Source: Verrucomicrobiota bacterium (GTDB lineage Bacteria; Verrucomicrobiota; Lentisphaeria; JABSQK01; JAJFLO01). Taken from it: DNA of 64,000 bases. This document shows positions 26,491 to 35,860 of this stretch, piece after piece (within the stretch, counting starts at the first letter, position 1; each line of letters opens with the position of its first letter). Below the pieces are notes generated by a model. The model saw nothing but the letters and a program-made list of their open reading frames with translations. It did not search any database and was not told where the DNA came from. The DNA lies in the NCBI GenBank assembly GCA_021772615.1, contig JAJFLQ010000157.1:1-64000 (forward strand). The letters run 5' to 3'. The position numbers and the translations under genes were made by a program.

Positions 26491-27717
26491 ATGACATCAG
26501 AAATTTCTATTATCGTGGCCGAAGACGACCCGTCGATCCGGCAGATCTATCGCCACGAAATCAGTGCAGCGAACCCCGATACTCGACTTTGTGAAAACGG
26601 AGGGGATGCAATTGCCTGCTTCAGCGAGCGCCGGGCGGACCTGGTCCTTCTTGACATTGGCTTGCCCGACATAACCGGGCTGGAGGTTTGCCGCGCGATA
26701 CGCCGCCTATCCGGAAACACCACTACCACGATCATCATTATTTCATCGTGCCAAAGTGAGACCCAGATTATTGACGGCTACGCGGCGGGTGCGGACGATT
26801 ATCTAATCAAGCCCGTGAACCCATCCGTATTGCGAGCCAAAATACTGGTTGCTCTGGATCGCAAGAAGCAGGCGATAGCTGCTCCTGTCATCTCGATTTT
26901 TCCCGGTACGCTTTTTGCCGGTCGCTACGAGGTGATCGAGAAAATCGGTGCTGGTGCATGCGCAGCTGTGTACCGCGCAAGGGACACATCGTCCAATCCA
27001 CGCCGGGATGTGGCGTTGAAGGTGTTTGATCTGCCGTTTTCCTCGGCCAATGATCCTGCGTTCAACAAACATTATCTACGGGAAGCCTACGGACTGTCCC
27101 GTATGTCGCACAACGGCGTTGTGAAACTCTTCGACTTCGGAAGATTCCCGTTTTATTACCTGGCCATGGAGTATCTACAGGGGGAGACGCTGGATCACAG
27201 GGTCTTTCGCCAGGGACCGGCGACTGTCGATGAGGCGCGGATTGTCGCGTATGAAATGGCAAAAGTATTGCAGTACTTGCAGCGGCGGAATTTCGTTCAT
27301 CGCGATATCAAGCCGGTCAATATCATCGCCACCCACACCGGACGGCTCAAACTGCTGGATTTCGGATTGGCCCGAAGAGTGGGAGAAGGCACGGTGTCAG
27401 GCGAAGATTTCTTTCGCGGCACCCCGAATTATGCTGCTCCGGAAAGCATTTTCGGCGATGCCGAAATCGATGGGTTTTCCGATATATTTTCTCTCGGTGC
27501 GACAGTGTTTCACGTCGTCACGGGAGATCCCCCGTTTTCCGGATCGTCGCCGGCCGAGATTATCAAGAACCGAATTACCAGCGATTCGATGCCGGCGGAA
27601 AAACTGGTGGTGCAAGATTGCCCCGAGTTCGGAAAATTGATCCAGGCGATGATGAGTGACGCCAAAGCGGACCGCCCCGATATCGGCACTATCCTGGCAA
27701 CGCTGAAAACACTGTAG
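26491..27717 (+). CDS. Response regulator-Ser/Thr protein kinase fusion
   Basis: 408 residues. A receiver domain (1-125, D55 in LLDIGLPD, K in IKPVN) is joined to an eukaryotic-type protein kinase (about 144-408). The kinase has a glycine loop (EKIGAGACAAVY), VALKVF lysine, HRDIKPVN with D272, D290 of DFG and APE in AAPESIFG, so it should be active. There is no membrane helix or PASTA repeat. Its design lets two-component phosphorylation switch a Ser/Thr kinase. It is third in the operon-like run after the REC-histidine kinase and the TerB-like gene. Confidence 0.93.
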   Translation: MTSEISIIVAEDDPSIRQIYRHEISAANPDTRLCENGGDAIACFSERRADLVLLDIGLPDITGLEVCRAIRRLSGNTTTTIIIISSCQSETQIIDGYAAGADDYLIKPVNPSVLRAKILVALDRKKQAIAAPVISIFPGTLFAGRYEVIEKIGAGACAAVYRARDTSSNPRRDVALKVFDLPFSSANDPAFNKHYLREAYGLSRMSHNGVVKLFDFGRFPFYYLAMEYLQGETLDHRVFRQGPATVDEARIVAYEMAKVLQYLQRRNFVHRDIKPVNIIATHTGRLKLLDFGLARRVGEGTVSGEDFFRGTPNYAAPESIFGDAEIDGFSDIFSLGATVFHVVTGDPPFSGSSPAEIIKNRITSDSMPAEKLVVQDCPEFGKLIQAMMSDAKADRPDIGTILATLKTL

Positions 27718-27723
27718 GTTGAA

Positions 27724-29565
27724 TCAGTTTCCGACGATAACCTTGCGAATCGTCTCGGTTAACAGTGCGATGCCGACCGGCTTCATTAGCGCTTCCGTAA
27801 ACCCCCACTTCTTGTAATTGGCCATTGCGGCTTCGGCGTAGCCGCTGCAAACGATGGCCTTTGTCGTGGGGTCGCAGTCGAGCATTCGTCGTATCGTCTC
27901 GACACCGCCCATACCACCCGGAACGGTGAGATCGAGTATCACAACATCGTATCGCTTCCCGGCCTCCAGCGAACGCGTAAAGACCGTGAGCGCCTCGCGG
28001 CCGTCTTCCGCGGTATCCACAGCATAGCCGGCGACCTGCAAGACCTTGCTGTACACCTTTAAAATATCGACGTCGTCGTCCATGATCAACACCCGCCCGA
28101 CGCCTCTTGTGAAGGTCAACGCATGTGCCCTCGTCGGAACGACCGCTTCGACAGCCGGCAGAAACACCGTGACAGTGGTGCTCTGTCCAGCACGTGATGA
28201 AATGTCAATCAAGCCGTCATGATTGCGCACAATGGAATACGCGGCGGAAAGTCCCAGTCCGCTGCGATCGTGTCGGGTCGTGAAGAACGGATCAAACACG
28301 CGCGGCAGATTCTCTTCCGGAATGCCCTCGCCGCTGTCCGCCACCGTTATTCGTACATACTCGCCCGCGCTGAGCAGGATGCTGTCGTCCTGCCTTATGG
28401 TTATGCAATCCGCGGAGATCTCGATATTTCCGCCCCCCGGCATCGCCTCGTCAGCATTCAGCACGATATTCTGCAATGCCTGCCCGATCTGGCCCTCGTC
28501 ACAGCTTGCCGCCTTGATATCCTCTGGAATCGACAAGGTATGAGCGGACGTGGATCCGCTCAGCGTAAATGTCACCGCGTCAGTTAGAAGCTTCGAAATC
28601 GACACGGTTGCACGTATCGGCGCGCCGCCTTTCGCAAATGTGAGCAGTTGCCGTGTCAGGTCGGTAGCATGCCGCACCGATTTCTCCGCGTCGACCAGAT
28701 TCTCCGACACGTAGTCGTTTTCTTCCAGCTCCAACTGCGTCAATGAAATATTCGCCAGGATGCTGGTGAGTAGATTGTTGAAGTCGTGGGCTATTCCACC
28801 CGCCAAGACACTGATGGTTTCCATTTTCTGGGACTTCAGCATTTCACCTGCAAGCTTCCGGCGTTTCGTGACATCCCGGATGGAGGCTAGAAGAACACGC
28901 TCCCCTTCCCAATCGATCTCGACCATTCGGATCTCGGTATCAACGTGCGACCCACTTCCGTTGTCGATAACAAAGTCCGTCACTTTACCGGTTGTGGTAG
29001 GGAAATCGATCTTGTCGCCCGGCATATCCCCGGGGCCTCGCCCGAAAAGTGCCTCGGCCGCCGGATTTGCGAATCGCACAATTCCCTGATGATCGATCAC
29101 CAGGATGCCGTCACCATTATTCTCGATGATCTCGCGGATATGCGCGCGGCTGGCCTGGAGTTCCTCCGTACGCCGCACGAGTTTGGTATAGAGTTTGTGA
29201 CGCTCGTAGGCATAGCGAATGCATCGAATGAGCAATTGGTCATCGAACGCTCCTTTGACCAGGTAGTCCTGAGCGCCATGTTGAACCAGGGACACCGCCA
29301 GTTCTTCGTCTTCCTGGCCGGTCATTACAACGATGGGGAGGTCTTTGGCGTGCCTGCGCAGCTGAAGAAACGAGTCGATACCGTTGGCTTCGGGCAGCCC
29401 CATGTCGACCAGTGCGAGGTCATAATGGTTGCACTGCAATGCTTCGACCGCTGCGCGGAGGCTGACCGAATATGTAGCGTCAAACGTTGCCATCGGGCTG
29501 CGCGCAAAGGTCCGCTTTATGAGCAGTGTATCATTGGGGTCGTCTTCGACAATGAGGATTTTCAT
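27724..29565 (-). CDS. Hybrid sensor kinase REC-PAS-HisKA-HATPase-REC
   Basis: 613 residues starting at MKILIVEDDPNDTLL (29565). The open frame runs on upstream but there it only translates the tRNA-Leu gene, so the longer start is wrong. Order: receiver (1-120, Asp in LVDMGLPE), PAS domain (about 145-240), dimerisation domain with H260 in IAHDFNNLLTSIL, ATPase domain ending DRSGLGLSAAYSIV, and a second receiver (about 485-613, Asp in VVILDLTVPGGMGG). It is cytoplasmic. The gene stops six bases from the stop of the convergent REC-Ser/Thr kinase gene. It could pass phosphate within the neighbouring REC proteins. Confidence 0.93.
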   Translation of the reverse strand: MKILIVEDDPNDTLLIKRTFARSPMATFDATYSVSLRAAVEALQCNHYDLALVDMGLPEANGIDSFLQLRRHAKDLPIVVMTGQEDEELAVSLVQHGAQDYLVKGAFDDQLLIRCIRYAYERHKLYTKLVRRTEELQASRAHIREIIENNGDGILVIDHQGIVRFANPAAEALFGRGPGDMPGDKIDFPTTTGKVTDFVIDNGSGSHVDTEIRMVEIDWEGERVLLASIRDVTKRRKLAGEMLKSQKMETISVLAGGIAHDFNNLLTSILANISLTQLELEENDYVSENLVDAEKSVRHATDLTRQLLTFAKGGAPIRATVSISKLLTDAVTFTLSGSTSAHTLSIPEDIKAASCDEGQIGQALQNIVLNADEAMPGGGNIEISADCITIRQDDSILLSAGEYVRITVADSGEGIPEENLPRVFDPFFTTRHDRSGLGLSAAYSIVRNHDGLIDISSRAGQSTTVTVFLPAVEAVVPTRAHALTFTRGVGRVLIMDDDVDILKVYSKVLQVAGYAVDTAEDGREALTVFTRSLEAGKRYDVVILDLTVPGGMGGVETIRRMLDCDPTTKAIVCSGYAEAAMANYKKWGFTEALMKPVGIALLTETIRKVIVGN

Positions 29566-29662
29566 AACCGTATCCTGATTCTCACCCGTTCGATTCGTTG
29601 CGACAACGAACGGGAACCCGCTGGCAGCAGCCCGTGCGCGGCGACATGTCGCGGGATTGGAA

Positions 29663-29680
29663 AACCGGCTCAGGCCGGTT
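29663..29680 (-). terminator. Probable hairpin terminator after tRNA-Leu
   Basis: Read on the minus strand, AACCGGC and GCCGGTT form a perfect seven-base stem with a four-base loop and run into TTTTCC. It lies 27 bases after the tRNA and about 100 bases before the sensor kinase start, so it should end the tRNA transcript. The T run is short. Confidence 0.55.
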
Positions 29681-29706
29681 CGAGGTTTTGCCATCGAAGG
29701 GGAAAA

Positions 29707-29790
<84 letters not shown>

Positions 29791-30162
29791 GGATGGATAA
29801 AGTCGTCTCACAACAAACCGACGTAGATATCACCGCCGGACTCCAACGCATACTCCCCACACAATTCCCTGCATCCCCCAACGGTATTCACGTTGATACA
29901 GCGCTCTGCGCGCGACGTGGCGCCGGTATAATGCAGCGCTGGCCGTATCTGGTGAAACCTCCTGAAACAGGACCAACTATAGCTCAAAAGATATCTGCGA
30001 TCGTGGCAAAGTCAAAACGGAAAACGTCGAAAATGTCGCCGTTCCGTTCGCGCAGGACACGCTGTTGCAGCGAGGCCCTACCGGACATGTGGAGAGTCGC
30101 ACCTATCGGATGAGGTCCGCACAAAAGGTGCTGGGCGGAGTCGGCCTGAAGCCTCCGGGCGT
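29791..30162. other. Intergenic region between tRNA-Leu and mgtE
   Basis: About 372 bases without a supported gene. It should contain the tRNA promoter (minus strand) and the 3' end of the mgtE transcript. No riboswitch is seen upstream of mgtE either; the upstream side of mgtE lies at 31528-31603. Confidence 0.4.
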
Positions 30163-31527
30163 TCAGGTAAGCATGGGCAACGCCATGGTCGCAAAGTTCA
30201 GGACCAGGAAAAAGCCGCACATATCCGTCACTGTCGTAAGAATCGGCGATGACGCCAGTGCCGGATCCATGTTCATGCCTCGCAGGAACAATGGTATCAG
30301 CCCGCCCAGGCAGACTGCCAGTATCGAGTTCAGCGCCAATGCGGTGCCGACGACCAGTCCCAGATACGCGTTCCCCCAGAGCAACGCAAAGGTACCAATC
30401 AACGCGCCCAGAACCAATCCGTTGATGATACCGATACCCGCTTCTTTGTACAGGACCCGCAATAATTCGTGGGGCTTGACCTGGCCCAGACTCAGCTCGC
30501 GGATACTGACTGCTACTGCTTGATTCCCGGAGCAACCGCTCATATCCGAAATGATGGGTAAGAATACGGCGAGCGCGATGACCGCGGCCAACGTCTCCTG
30601 GTAGAACGCAATCACACTTGCGGCGATGATATTCAGTACGATATTGACGGACAACCATGAGAGGCGACGAAACGAACGCGACAGTAGCGGCATGCTCCGC
30701 AACTCTTCACCGCCAACGATACCGCTGAAATTCAGGAATGAGCGGCCCGACTGCTCATCCACAGCTTCCAATACGGCTTTTCTCAAGACGATTCCGACCA
30801 GGTGGTGGTCGTGGTCAGTCACTGGTATGCCGAGGAAATTATGATGCTCGAATATGTTCTTCAGCTCTTCCAACGACGTATCCACGGTAACATGGATCGT
30901 TTTCGTAATCGCCAGTTCGGCGAGCGGCGTGTGCTTGGCTGCCAGTACAAGCTGACGGAGCGGCAAGACCCCCTTGAGTTTTCCGTCATCCGTAGTGATA
31001 TAGGTGTACTGCACTTCGTAGTCGGAGTATTCATCACCGTGCTTACGCAGATCGCTTACAACATTCTTGGCGAATTTTGTCTCCGGATAAGCGAGAAATT
31101 CGGTGATCATTATGCCACCAGCCGTATCAGCGGCTGACTGTAGCAGGAAACGCGCATCACGCGCTTCCTCCGGATCCATTTTCTCAAGAATCGCTTCGGC
31201 GGTATCCCGATCCAGATGCCCCAGCAAGTCCGCCTGCTCGTCACTGGCCATTTCGTCGACAATAGCCGCAGCATCGACAACCGGCAGTTCTTCAATCAGG
31301 TCCGCAGCCTGATCGTCAAAAAGGTCTTCGATCAGATCAGCGGCGGCCTCAGTCGAGATATTGGTGAGGACGTCGGTTCGTTCATCTTCGTCGAGCCGTG
31401 AGATCAGGAACGATTTTTCCGAGCGCGATACAGAATTGAGGTATGCCTCGATGTCGTCGTATTTCTTCTGATCGAGAAGACTGGAGATGTAGTCGATCGG
31501 CTCTGCTGGTTCGTGTGTTGCAGTCAC
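30163..31527 (-). CDS. mgtE: Magnesium transporter MgtE
   Basis: 454 residues in the standard MgtE order. The N domain (about 20-130) consists of repeated acidic helices (DLIEDLFDDQAADLIEELP). Two CBS domains follow (about 135-255) with YPETKFAKNVVSDLR and LGIPVTDHDHHLVGIV. The C-terminal membrane domain has five helices and carries the pore motif around FLPIISDMSGCSGNQAVAV. It forms a dimeric Mg2+ channel gated by Mg2+ bound to the N and CBS domains. There is no adjacent gene of related function. Confidence 0.95.
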   Translation of the reverse strand: MTATHEPAEPIDYISSLLDQKKYDDIEAYLNSVSRSEKSFLISRLDEDERTDVLTNISTEAAADLIEDLFDDQAADLIEELPVVDAAAIVDEMASDEQADLLGHLDRDTAEAILEKMDPEEARDARFLLQSAADTAGGIMITEFLAYPETKFAKNVVSDLRKHGDEYSDYEVQYTYITTDDGKLKGVLPLRQLVLAAKHTPLAELAITKTIHVTVDTSLEELKNIFEHHNFLGIPVTDHDHHLVGIVLRKAVLEAVDEQSGRSFLNFSGIVGGEELRSMPLLSRSFRRLSWLSVNIVLNIIAASVIAFYQETLAAVIALAVFLPIISDMSGCSGNQAVAVSIRELSLGQVKPHELLRVLYKEAGIGIINGLVLGALIGTFALLWGNAYLGLVVGTALALNSILAVCLGGLIPLFLRGMNMDPALASSPILTTVTDMCGFFLVLNFATMALPMLT

Positions 31528-31603
31528 GGGTAGTTTCTACCAAGGTTAAAGGTGCTATGGCACAGTCGGAAAAAACCAACCGGATAGTGGAAGATTGTAA
31601 ACC

Positions 31604-32818
31604 TCAAGGGATGCATTTTCCCAGAACGAGGCAACCGTTGGTGCCGCCGAAGCCGAAGTTGCAGGACATGACGGTTCGCAGCCCGGCATTGTCGACACGC
31701 GTCGTCACAATGGGAATATCTGCGGCCTCCGGATCGATATTGTCTATGTTTGCCGACGCGCAAATAAAATCATTCTCCAGCATCAACAGGCAATATATGG
31801 CCTCGTGTACGCCCGCAGCGCCGATTCCATGTCCGGTTAGAGACTTGGTAGAGCTGACGGGCGGCACGCTATCACCGAATACGTCCCGCAAGGCGGCTAA
31901 TTCACTGATATCGCCGATGACGGTGCTGGTAGCGTGGGTATTTATATAGTCAATAGGGACAGCGTTCGGCAAAGCCCCTTTTATGCAGCGCGCCGCACCC
32001 TCCGCCGACGGCTTGACCATATCATAGCCGTCGGATGTTGCGTAGTATCCGACAATCTCGGCATAAATCCGAGCGCCACGGCGGCGCGCGTGCTCCAGCT
32101 CCTCCAGTACCAACATACCACCGCCACCGGAGACCACGAAACCGTCGCGACCAGTGTCGTAGGCGCGCGATGCCAAGGTCGGTGTATCGTTGTACCGTGA
32201 CGACAATGCCCCCATTGCGTCGAATGGCAGTGCCATAGACCAATGAAGCGGCTCCGCACCGCCGGCGAAAACAACCTCCTGCTTACCGAACTGGATCAAC
32301 TCGCAGCCGTGGCCGATGCAGTGGGTACTTGTCGTGCACGCGGAGCTGATGGTGTAGCTGACGCCCTTGATTTCGAACAACGTCGACAGGCATGCAGATA
32401 CGGTGCTGGACATGATCTTTGGTGCCATCGTTGGTCCAACCTTGCGGATTCCCCGTTTCCGTAAGGTATCGACCATTTGCACCGTATGTTCTGTCGACGG
32501 CGCGCCGGAGCCCGCGATGAGACCTGTACGCGTGTTCGAAATAATGTCGTCACACAGGCAGGCGTCGGTTATAGCCTGCTGCATCGCCAGATAGCTGTAC
32601 GCTGCGCCGTCGCTCATAAAGCGGCGTGTGCGTTTGTCGATTGCGCTCTCAAGGTCCAGCTTGAGCGAACCGTAAACCTGAGAGCGAAATCCAAAGTCCG
32701 CAAACGTCGGCGCGGCCTCAATCCCAGATCGGCCGACTCGCAGCGCATCAAGCACGGCATCTTTGTCGTTTCCGATACTGCTGATGATCCCAAGGCCGGT
32801 TATGACCACACGTCTCAT
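31604..32818 (-). CDS. Beta-ketoacyl-ACP synthase (KAS I/II type)
   Basis: 404 residues, beginning MRRVVITGLGIISSIGN as in FabB/FabF. The catalytic Cys is C161 in SSACTTSTHCIG, followed by NTHATSTVIGD and SLTGHGIGAAGVHEA, which supply the two catalytic histidines, and the closing GFGGTNGCLVLGK. It joins malonyl-ACP to an acyl-ACP. It sits beside oleB and points away from it, at the far edge of the lipid-synthase cluster, so it could feed acyl chains to that pathway, or just serve fatty-acid synthesis. The SMALPFDAMGALS and TTGKS-like stretches are closest to FabB (KAS I). Confidence 0.92.
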   Translation of the reverse strand: MRRVVITGLGIISSIGNDKDAVLDALRVGRSGIEAAPTFADFGFRSQVYGSLKLDLESAIDKRTRRFMSDGAAYSYLAMQQAITDACLCDDIISNTRTGLIAGSGAPSTEHTVQMVDTLRKRGIRKVGPTMAPKIMSSTVSACLSTLFEIKGVSYTISSACTTSTHCIGHGCELIQFGKQEVVFAGGAEPLHWSMALPFDAMGALSSRYNDTPTLASRAYDTGRDGFVVSGGGGMLVLEELEHARRRGARIYAEIVGYYATSDGYDMVKPSAEGAARCIKGALPNAVPIDYINTHATSTVIGDISELAALRDVFGDSVPPVSSTKSLTGHGIGAAGVHEAIYCLLMLENDFICASANIDNIDPEAADIPIVTTRVDNAGLRTVMSCNFGFGGTNGCLVLGKCIP

Positions 32819-33095
32819 TGTGATTTATGTCCTTAGATTGGCTTTCGGCCAGCTACGCCGAACGTGTGTGATATGGTTCGTTCACGGTGCGATCCAAACC
32901 CGCAGGCAAGCACGGACGGAATACGGCGTCGAGCCTGGATACAACAGTCGGGATTGCAACTTTAACTTACCGATAACGGTTAGTGTTGCCAGTCGGTAAC
33001 GAGACGGACCCGCAAAATCTTTGAAGCCTGAACTGAAATCCGTGTTTGACAGGATAAATTGGTTTTTCGGAAACCCACGAGAAGAGCCATTGTGC

Positions 33096-34055
33096 ATGGC
33101 AATACAAGCGCATGCAGCCCGTACCAATACGACTATGACCAATACCGAAATCCTGAAGTCCCTGTATCCGTTCCAATCGAATTTCCTCGACATCGACGGC
33201 CTGAGATATCACTATCTTGACGAAGGCAAAGGTCCTGTGGTACTGATGCTTCACGGGAATCCGACCTGGTCATTCTACTACCGTGATCTGGCAGCCGAGC
33301 TGCGGCGGACACACCGCGTCATCGTGCCCGATCACATTGGCTGCGGCTTGTCCGACAAGCCGCAGAGCTACCCGTATCACATGGCCGATCATTTGCGCAA
33401 CGTCACGGCACTGATCGAGCATCTGGAAATCAAGCGCTTCAGCCTGGTCATGCACGACTGGGGCGGACCAATCGGCCTCAGTTACGCGGTCGATCACCCG
33501 TCGCAGGTAGACCGGTGCGTTGTATTCAATTCGACCCCGATGGAGACGCGGGGACTGCCAATGCGAATTCTTGCATGTAAACTGCCGCTGTTCGGGAACA
33601 TCGCCATTCGCGGTTTCAATGCGTTCGCGCGTGGCGCCTCCCATATGGCGACCTGGAACGCCGCCAGAATGACCCCGGCGGTACGCCATGGCTATCTCAT
33701 CCCTTACGACTCCTGGGCCAATCGCGTTGCCACATTGCGTTTTGTTCAGGATATTCCGATGTCAGATCGCCATCCCTCGGCGGCACTCATTGCCCGCGTG
33801 CGGTCACAGCTCGGCACAATAGCCGATAAGCCGATGCTGATATGCTGGGGCAAGCGTGATTTCTGTTTTACCGAACAATTTCTTGACCGGTGGCGAGAAT
33901 GCTTCCCGGCCGCCGTTGTTCATCAATTTGCCAATGCCGGACATTACGTTCTCGAAGACGCGTTCGACGAGATCCTGCCGCTGGTAACTGGATTCCTCTC
34001 AGGCTGTAATCGCGCCGCAACGGTTCAAGAAGGTCGTGGCACGTCGGAAGGATAA
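33096..34055 (+). CDS. oleB: Haloalkane-dehalogenase-like alpha/beta hydrolase, OleB
   Basis: 319 residues from the ATG at 33096 (GAGAAGAG upstream; a TTG at 33021 in the same frame would add 25 unlike residues). SLYPFQSNFLDIDGLRYHYL near the N-terminus is characteristic of OleB. The nucleophile is D121 in MHDWGG, with GNPTWSFYYR for the oxyanion site, an acid in WGKRDFCF and the His of NAGHYVLED. OleB removes CO2 from the cis-beta-lactone made by OleC to give a long-chain cis-olefin. It runs on the plus strand and ends seven bases from the stop of convergent oleC, an unusual split of the ole genes. The family call is good; the exact substrate is inferred. Confidence 0.87.
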   Translation: MAIQAHAARTNTTMTNTEILKSLYPFQSNFLDIDGLRYHYLDEGKGPVVLMLHGNPTWSFYYRDLAAELRRTHRVIVPDHIGCGLSDKPQSYPYHMADHLRNVTALIEHLEIKRFSLVMHDWGGPIGLSYAVDHPSQVDRCVVFNSTPMETRGLPMRILACKLPLFGNIAIRGFNAFARGASHMATWNAARMTPAVRHGYLIPYDSWANRVATLRFVQDIPMSDRHPSAALIARVRSQLGTIADKPMLICWGKRDFCFTEQFLDRWRECFPAAVVHQFANAGHYVLEDAFDEILPLVTGFLSGCNRAATVQEGRGTSEG

Positions 34056-34062
34056 CCACGGG

Positions 34063-35736
34063 TCACGTCAACTCCGGTTGTTTGGCGGCCCAGACGGCAA
34101 GTTTATCGCGGAATATCTTTGCGTTATGACGTATATCCACAGGAAAAGAAGGGTGAAACAGAAACGTTTGAATACGGCGGGTATGACTGTAGCACTCCCC
34201 CGATGCATGCAGCGCTTCGCGCAACGCCCGTCGGTCTGCATTGATGTGCTCAGGCTCAAGCTCCACGCAGATGACCGGAATGGTATCCGGACCGCGCATC
34301 ACTCCTACTAACGCCGTCCGGTAGATGAATGCATGGGTATTGAAGACCGCTTCACACGGGACGGTAAACAAGGTCGTATCATCAAGGATGACGCGATGTG
34401 ATTTTCGCCCGCAGAACCACAACCGGCCGGTTGCATCGACATAGCCGACGTCGCCCATGCGGTGAAATATGCGACCGGTGGCGGGATCGCGGATCTTTGC
34501 CGACTTCGTCGATTCCGGTCGATTGTAGTAACATTCCGTTACGTTCCCGCCGGCGACGACAATTTCACCGATCTCTCCTTCGGCGACGCATAGATCATCC
34601 GTCCACTCAGCGATAGGGGCATCATCGATTGCAATGATGGTCACGGTTACGCCCGGAACCGGATACCCGACGCATACGCCTTTACCCTCGTCCGTAGCCG
34701 CACGTGTATCGCTCAGGATGGTCTGACTGTCAATCACAGCGACCGGAAGCGCTTCAGTCGCCCCATATGGCGTGTAGATCGGAATCTGCGGCTCTAACAT
34801 TCGGGAAAATCTCTCAAGGACCGCATTGCCGACCGGCGCACCTGCGGACACGGCGCGCTTGAGGCTCGGTAAGGTCACGCCGTGCGCAACGCCGTAACGA
34901 CTCACACGGTCGATGAGCGCAGGGGATCCGAAAAAATGCTGCACCCCGAAGTCTTCGATTGCTTCGAATATACGCCGCGGATCGACGTGTGCCGGGCGTG
35001 TGGCGTCCATGTCAGGAATAACCGCGGTCATGCCCAGCGCAGGCGCAAACAGGGCGAATAATGGAAATGTGGCCAGGTCGACCTCACCTGGTTCAATACC
35101 GAACACATTGCGTAATGCCTCGATCTGATGGTAGAAGGTACCGTGGGTATAGACCGCGCCCTTGGGAACGCCGGTGCTGCCGCTGGTGAACAATATCGCC
35201 GCCATCGCGTCGGCACGGGTTTCGGCACACCGACATTCGCTGACCGCTGCGCCTTTCTCGCGCACTTCGCGGAGACTCTCGACGCCCGGAAACCACGGCT
35301 TCCCGACACGGATTCGGATGCGCACGGTGTCGCGCCCCCATCCATAAATCACGCGTGCCGCATGGGCCTTCCCGATGCCAATAAATCCTTGCGGCGCCGC
35401 TTCGGCAATGCATTGTCCAAGATTCGCGAGTCCCATTCCGGGATCGATCATGACCATGACGGCACCGAGCTTGAGCAGAGCAAAGGTAAGCGCAAAGAAG
35501 TCGAGGCTGGGCGTGACCATCAGTACCACGCGGTCGCCCTCCTGAATGCCGATCGTCCGCAAGCCGCGAGCGATGAGATCGCATTCGGCGTTCAGCTGCG
35601 CGTACGTGAGATGGGTATAACTCACCCGATCGTCACGGTCGCGCCCGTGGGGGAAAATCACCGCATGAGCAAAGGGGCGCTGCGCGGCGGACGTCGCCAG
35701 GTGCGACGCAATATTGAAATACGCAGGAGCGGTCAT
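34063..35736 (-). CDS. oleC: AMP-dependent beta-lactone synthetase OleC
   Basis: 557 residues from MTAPAYFNIASHL (an in-frame ATG at 35760 is possible). The ATP loop is LFTSGSTGVPKGA, and the OleC-type sequence FPLFALFAPALGM, IPDMDATRPAHVDP, IYTPYGATEALPV and the ending DIRHNAKIFRDKLAVWA distinguish it from general acyl-CoA synthetases. OleC adenylates a beta-hydroxy acid and closes it to a beta-lactone. It lies 124 bases after oleA on the same strand and meets oleB end to end. Confidence 0.9.
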   Translation of the reverse strand: MTAPAYFNIASHLATSAAQRPFAHAVIFPHGRDRDDRVSYTHLTYAQLNAECDLIARGLRTIGIQEGDRVVLMVTPSLDFFALTFALLKLGAVMVMIDPGMGLANLGQCIAEAAPQGFIGIGKAHAARVIYGWGRDTVRIRIRVGKPWFPGVESLREVREKGAAVSECRCAETRADAMAAILFTSGSTGVPKGAVYTHGTFYHQIEALRNVFGIEPGEVDLATFPLFALFAPALGMTAVIPDMDATRPAHVDPRRIFEAIEDFGVQHFFGSPALIDRVSRYGVAHGVTLPSLKRAVSAGAPVGNAVLERFSRMLEPQIPIYTPYGATEALPVAVIDSQTILSDTRAATDEGKGVCVGYPVPGVTVTIIAIDDAPIAEWTDDLCVAEGEIGEIVVAGGNVTECYYNRPESTKSAKIRDPATGRIFHRMGDVGYVDATGRLWFCGRKSHRVILDDTTLFTVPCEAVFNTHAFIYRTALVGVMRGPDTIPVICVELEPEHINADRRALREALHASGECYSHTRRIQTFLFHPSFPVDIRHNAKIFRDKLAVWAAKQPELT

Positions 35737-35860
35737 TGGTCCGCCGCGTCTACACTCCATTGACCTGGTTTTGTCATGAGTGGCCGGATTGTTGGAGATT
35801 CGTATTCGTTTGCCGGCAGCAACGTCGGCGACACCGACCGCATGAACCGGACTAGACCGA

